From UBA685 sp049889495 (lineage in GTDB: Bacteria > Pseudomonadota > Alphaproteobacteria > Puniceispirillales > Puniceispirillaceae): a stretch of 5,970 bases of DNA. Numbering within the stretch: position 1 is the first letter of the stretch; each line of letters opens with the position of its first letter. Positions 5,307 through 5,970 of the stretch are shown in pieces. Below the pieces are notes generated by a model that did not search any database, was not told the DNA's origin, and was given only the letters and a program-made list of their open reading frames with translations. Location of the stretch: NCBI GenBank assembly GCA_049889495.1, contig JBMHDH010000073.1, positions 1-5,970 on the forward strand, given 5' to 3'. The position numbers were made by a program, and so were the translations under genes.

Positions 5307-5516
5307 CTAGCTTAAATCTTCAGCCAGAATGGTCAATTGCACATGATAACAAGTCTCGCCATCTTCATCATCACGATACACGATGCCAAGTGTTTCTCCA
5401 TCAATTTCAAATTCCGCAGAATCACCTGTTTGGGGGCGATGAATCAATTTGATATCTTGATTATCAAACCGCGTTTTTAGATACCGCTCTAATCTATCAA
5501 TGTCTGCGCGTTCCAT
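5307..5516 (-). CDS. DUF3126 family protein (alphaproteobacterial)
   Basis: This 69-residue protein matches my memory of DUF3126, a short family of unknown function found essentially in Alphaproteobacteria. The opening MERADIDRLERYLKTRF gives an amphipathic helix. The conserved-looking core DSAEFEIDGETLGIVYRDD (32-50) continues as EDGETCYHVQLTIL (51-64), and the pattern suggests a small alpha-beta domain in which strands follow the helix. There is no signal peptide or membrane segment, so it is probably cytoplasmic. Length agrees with the family. The ATG at 5516 has a poor ribosome binding site (AGAAAG). The EamA-type transporter gene begins 30 bp after its stop. It is the best lineage marker in the window. 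Confidence 0.85.
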   Translation of the reverse strand: MERADIDRLERYLKTRFDNQDIKLIHRPQTGDSAEFEIDGETLGIVYRDDEDGETCYHVQLTILAEDLS

Positions 5517-5554
5517 AATATGTGATCTTTCTGATTTGTCTTTTTTAATTCAAT

Positions 5555-5586
5555 GGCCAACCGAAACGAAGGCCAACCGAAACGAA
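5555..5586. repeat. Perfect 16-bp tandem duplication
   Basis: GGCCAACCGAAACGAA is present at 5555-5570 and again at 5571-5586 without a mismatch or gap. It begins 38 bp upstream of the DUF3126 start codon, where a promoter or leader of that gene would be. Identity of the two copies suggests a recent slippage event. Confidence 0.85.
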
Positions 5587-5590
5587 GATG

Positions 5591-5610
5591 TTGCCTCACC
5601 AAACAGGCAA
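5591..5610. other. Short hairpin in the DUF3126 upstream spacer
   Basis: TTGCCT (5591-5596) and AGGCAA (5605-5610) form a 6-bp stem around an 8-base loop. Neither strand shows a T run directly after it, so it is only a weak terminator candidate for the zinc-ribbon gene; a binding site is equally possible. Confidence 0.25.
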
Positions 5611-5700
5611 GGCGTATCTGTTGTCATGCGCCATTGTTACTTATTTCCGTTATGTTGCGCAAATGCTTTCCTGATTTGTCCGCATATCGCCAACCCAAAT

Positions 5701-5766
5701 ATTTTTAGCCCCGTATCTTTAGACCCATATCTTTAGACCTGCATCTTTAGACCTGCATCTTTAGCC
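5701..5766. repeat. 14-bp tandem repeat, about five units
   Basis: ATCTTTAG occurs at 5715, 5729, 5743 and 5757, exactly 14 bp apart, with a one-mismatch fifth copy (ATTTTTAG) at 5701. The unit is close to ATCTTTAGACCTGC, and the two central copies are identical. On the minus strand each unit carries TAA, and the first of these is the stop codon of the zinc-ribbon protein. The array therefore begins at the very end of that gene. It has no spacers, so it is not CRISPR. Confidence 0.85.
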
Positions 5767-5970
5767 ATGACGTGCCATTTGGCCACCATAGCTTGGCCAA
5801 GCAGGGCGCGTGGCAATATCATTGGCTTGGCAATTTTGGCATCTCATAATTTGTCCCAATTCAGGCACAGGAAATGTCAAATCAACTTTGCTTAAAAACC
5901 GTTCCACAGCGATTTCAGCATTATGACCGCAACGGTTGCACCAGCAAAAAACCGCTAGCCCTTCTTGTTG
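5761..5970 (-). CDS. Zinc-ribbon-like protein, C-terminal fragment (5' end outside window)
   Basis: The frame enters from the right edge on the minus strand and stops with TAA at 5763-5761, giving the last 69 residues. It contains two Cys pairs: CNRCGH (visible residues 11-16) and CQNC (44-47), with about 30 residues between them. This is the layout of a four-Cys zinc ribbon, and an extra Cys precedes the first pair (CWC). After the second pair comes ANDIATRPAWP, a segment I recall from uncharacterised alphaproteobacterial proteins with the same CxxC...CxxC layout. Such proteins are probably cytoplasmic and bind zinc structurally. The role is unknown, and the start and full length cannot be seen. 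The stop codon lies inside the first unit of the 14-bp tandem repeat. DUF3126 lies 244 bp downstream on the same strand. Confidence 0.75.
   Translation of the reverse strand, partial: QQEGLAVFCWCNRCGHNAEIAVERFLSKVDLTFPVPELGQIMRCQNCQANDIATRPAWPSYGGQMARHG

Larger units (their letters stand above)
5527..5680. repeat. Dispersed direct repeat CTTT(C)CTGATTTGTC
   Basis: CTTTCTGATTTGTC at 5527-5540 recurs as CTTTCCTGATTTGTC at 5666-5680, with one base inserted and the last ten bases identical. The copies lie about 140 bp apart in the spacer upstream of the DUF3126 gene. They could be paired regulator sites, or the flanks of a short duplicated or inserted segment. Confidence 0.4.

Noticed and set aside
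5500..5736. Plus-strand open frame of 78 codons across the repeat-rich spacer
   Set aside because: It starts inside the DUF3126 gene in antisense, runs through both tandem arrays, lacks a ribosome binding site, and has a Cys/Pro-rich translation with no family features.
5701..5766. Tandem array considered as a CRISPR fragment
   Set aside because: The units are 14 bp, directly adjacent and without unique spacers; no cas-like gene is present.
5791..5802. Perfect 12-bp palindrome GCTTGGCCAAGC
   Set aside because: It lies inside the zinc-ribbon coding sequence and is explained by ordinary codons; there is no second copy or regulatory context.

Overview
The window looks like alphaproteobacterial chromosome. 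The best taxonomic marker is a 69-residue protein at 5307-5516 (minus) that matches the DUF3126 type, a family known essentially from Alphaproteobacteria. The moderate GC content, short intergenic gaps and transporter-rich content would suit a marine lineage such as SAR116/Puniceispirillales, but that narrower placement is only an inference.

Left part (1-2051, plus strand, visibly AT-richer): the C-terminal end of a small two-helix membrane protein, then a 176-bp spacer holding three pairs of short direct repeats, then a two-gene operon joined by an ATGA overlap. The operon encodes a formyltransferase-fold enzyme without the tRNA-binding C-terminal domain and a NodB-type carbohydrate deacetylase with a large insert. 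Together they look like amino-sugar tailoring enzymes (remove an N-acyl group, add a formyl group) at the end of a surface-polysaccharide or nonulosonate-type locus.

Middle (2169-3570, plus strand): a RimJ/RimL-type GNAT acetyltransferase, whose start is better placed at an ATG with a strong Shine-Dalgarno sequence than at an upstream GTG. It is followed 23 bp later by a LysE/RhtB-type exporter and a strong terminator hairpin that works on both strands.

Spacer 3571-3920: the most interesting stretch. On the minus strand lies a 28-codon reading frame (3596-3682) preceded by a consensus Shine-Dalgarno sequence at ideal spacing. It reads into the T8 side of the shared terminator. The 10-mer TGTAACAAGT occurs upstream of this frame and again, inverted, at almost the same distance upstream of the divergent gene at 3921.

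Right part (3921-5970): an unrecognised acidic 148-residue protein (plus) ends exactly where a convergent EamA/DMT-type transporter (minus) ends, with zero bases between the two stop codons. Upstream of the transporter on the minus strand are DUF3126, a 244-bp spacer rich in tandem repeats (a perfect 16-bp doublet and about five 14-bp units), and the C-terminal part of a CxxC...CxxC zinc-ribbon-like protein that runs off the window. No tRNA, rRNA, CRISPR array, insertion sequence or phage gene was seen. No clearly new multi-gene system is evident; the best candidates for something undescribed are the 28-codon gene with its mirrored motif and the unknown 148-residue protein beside it.
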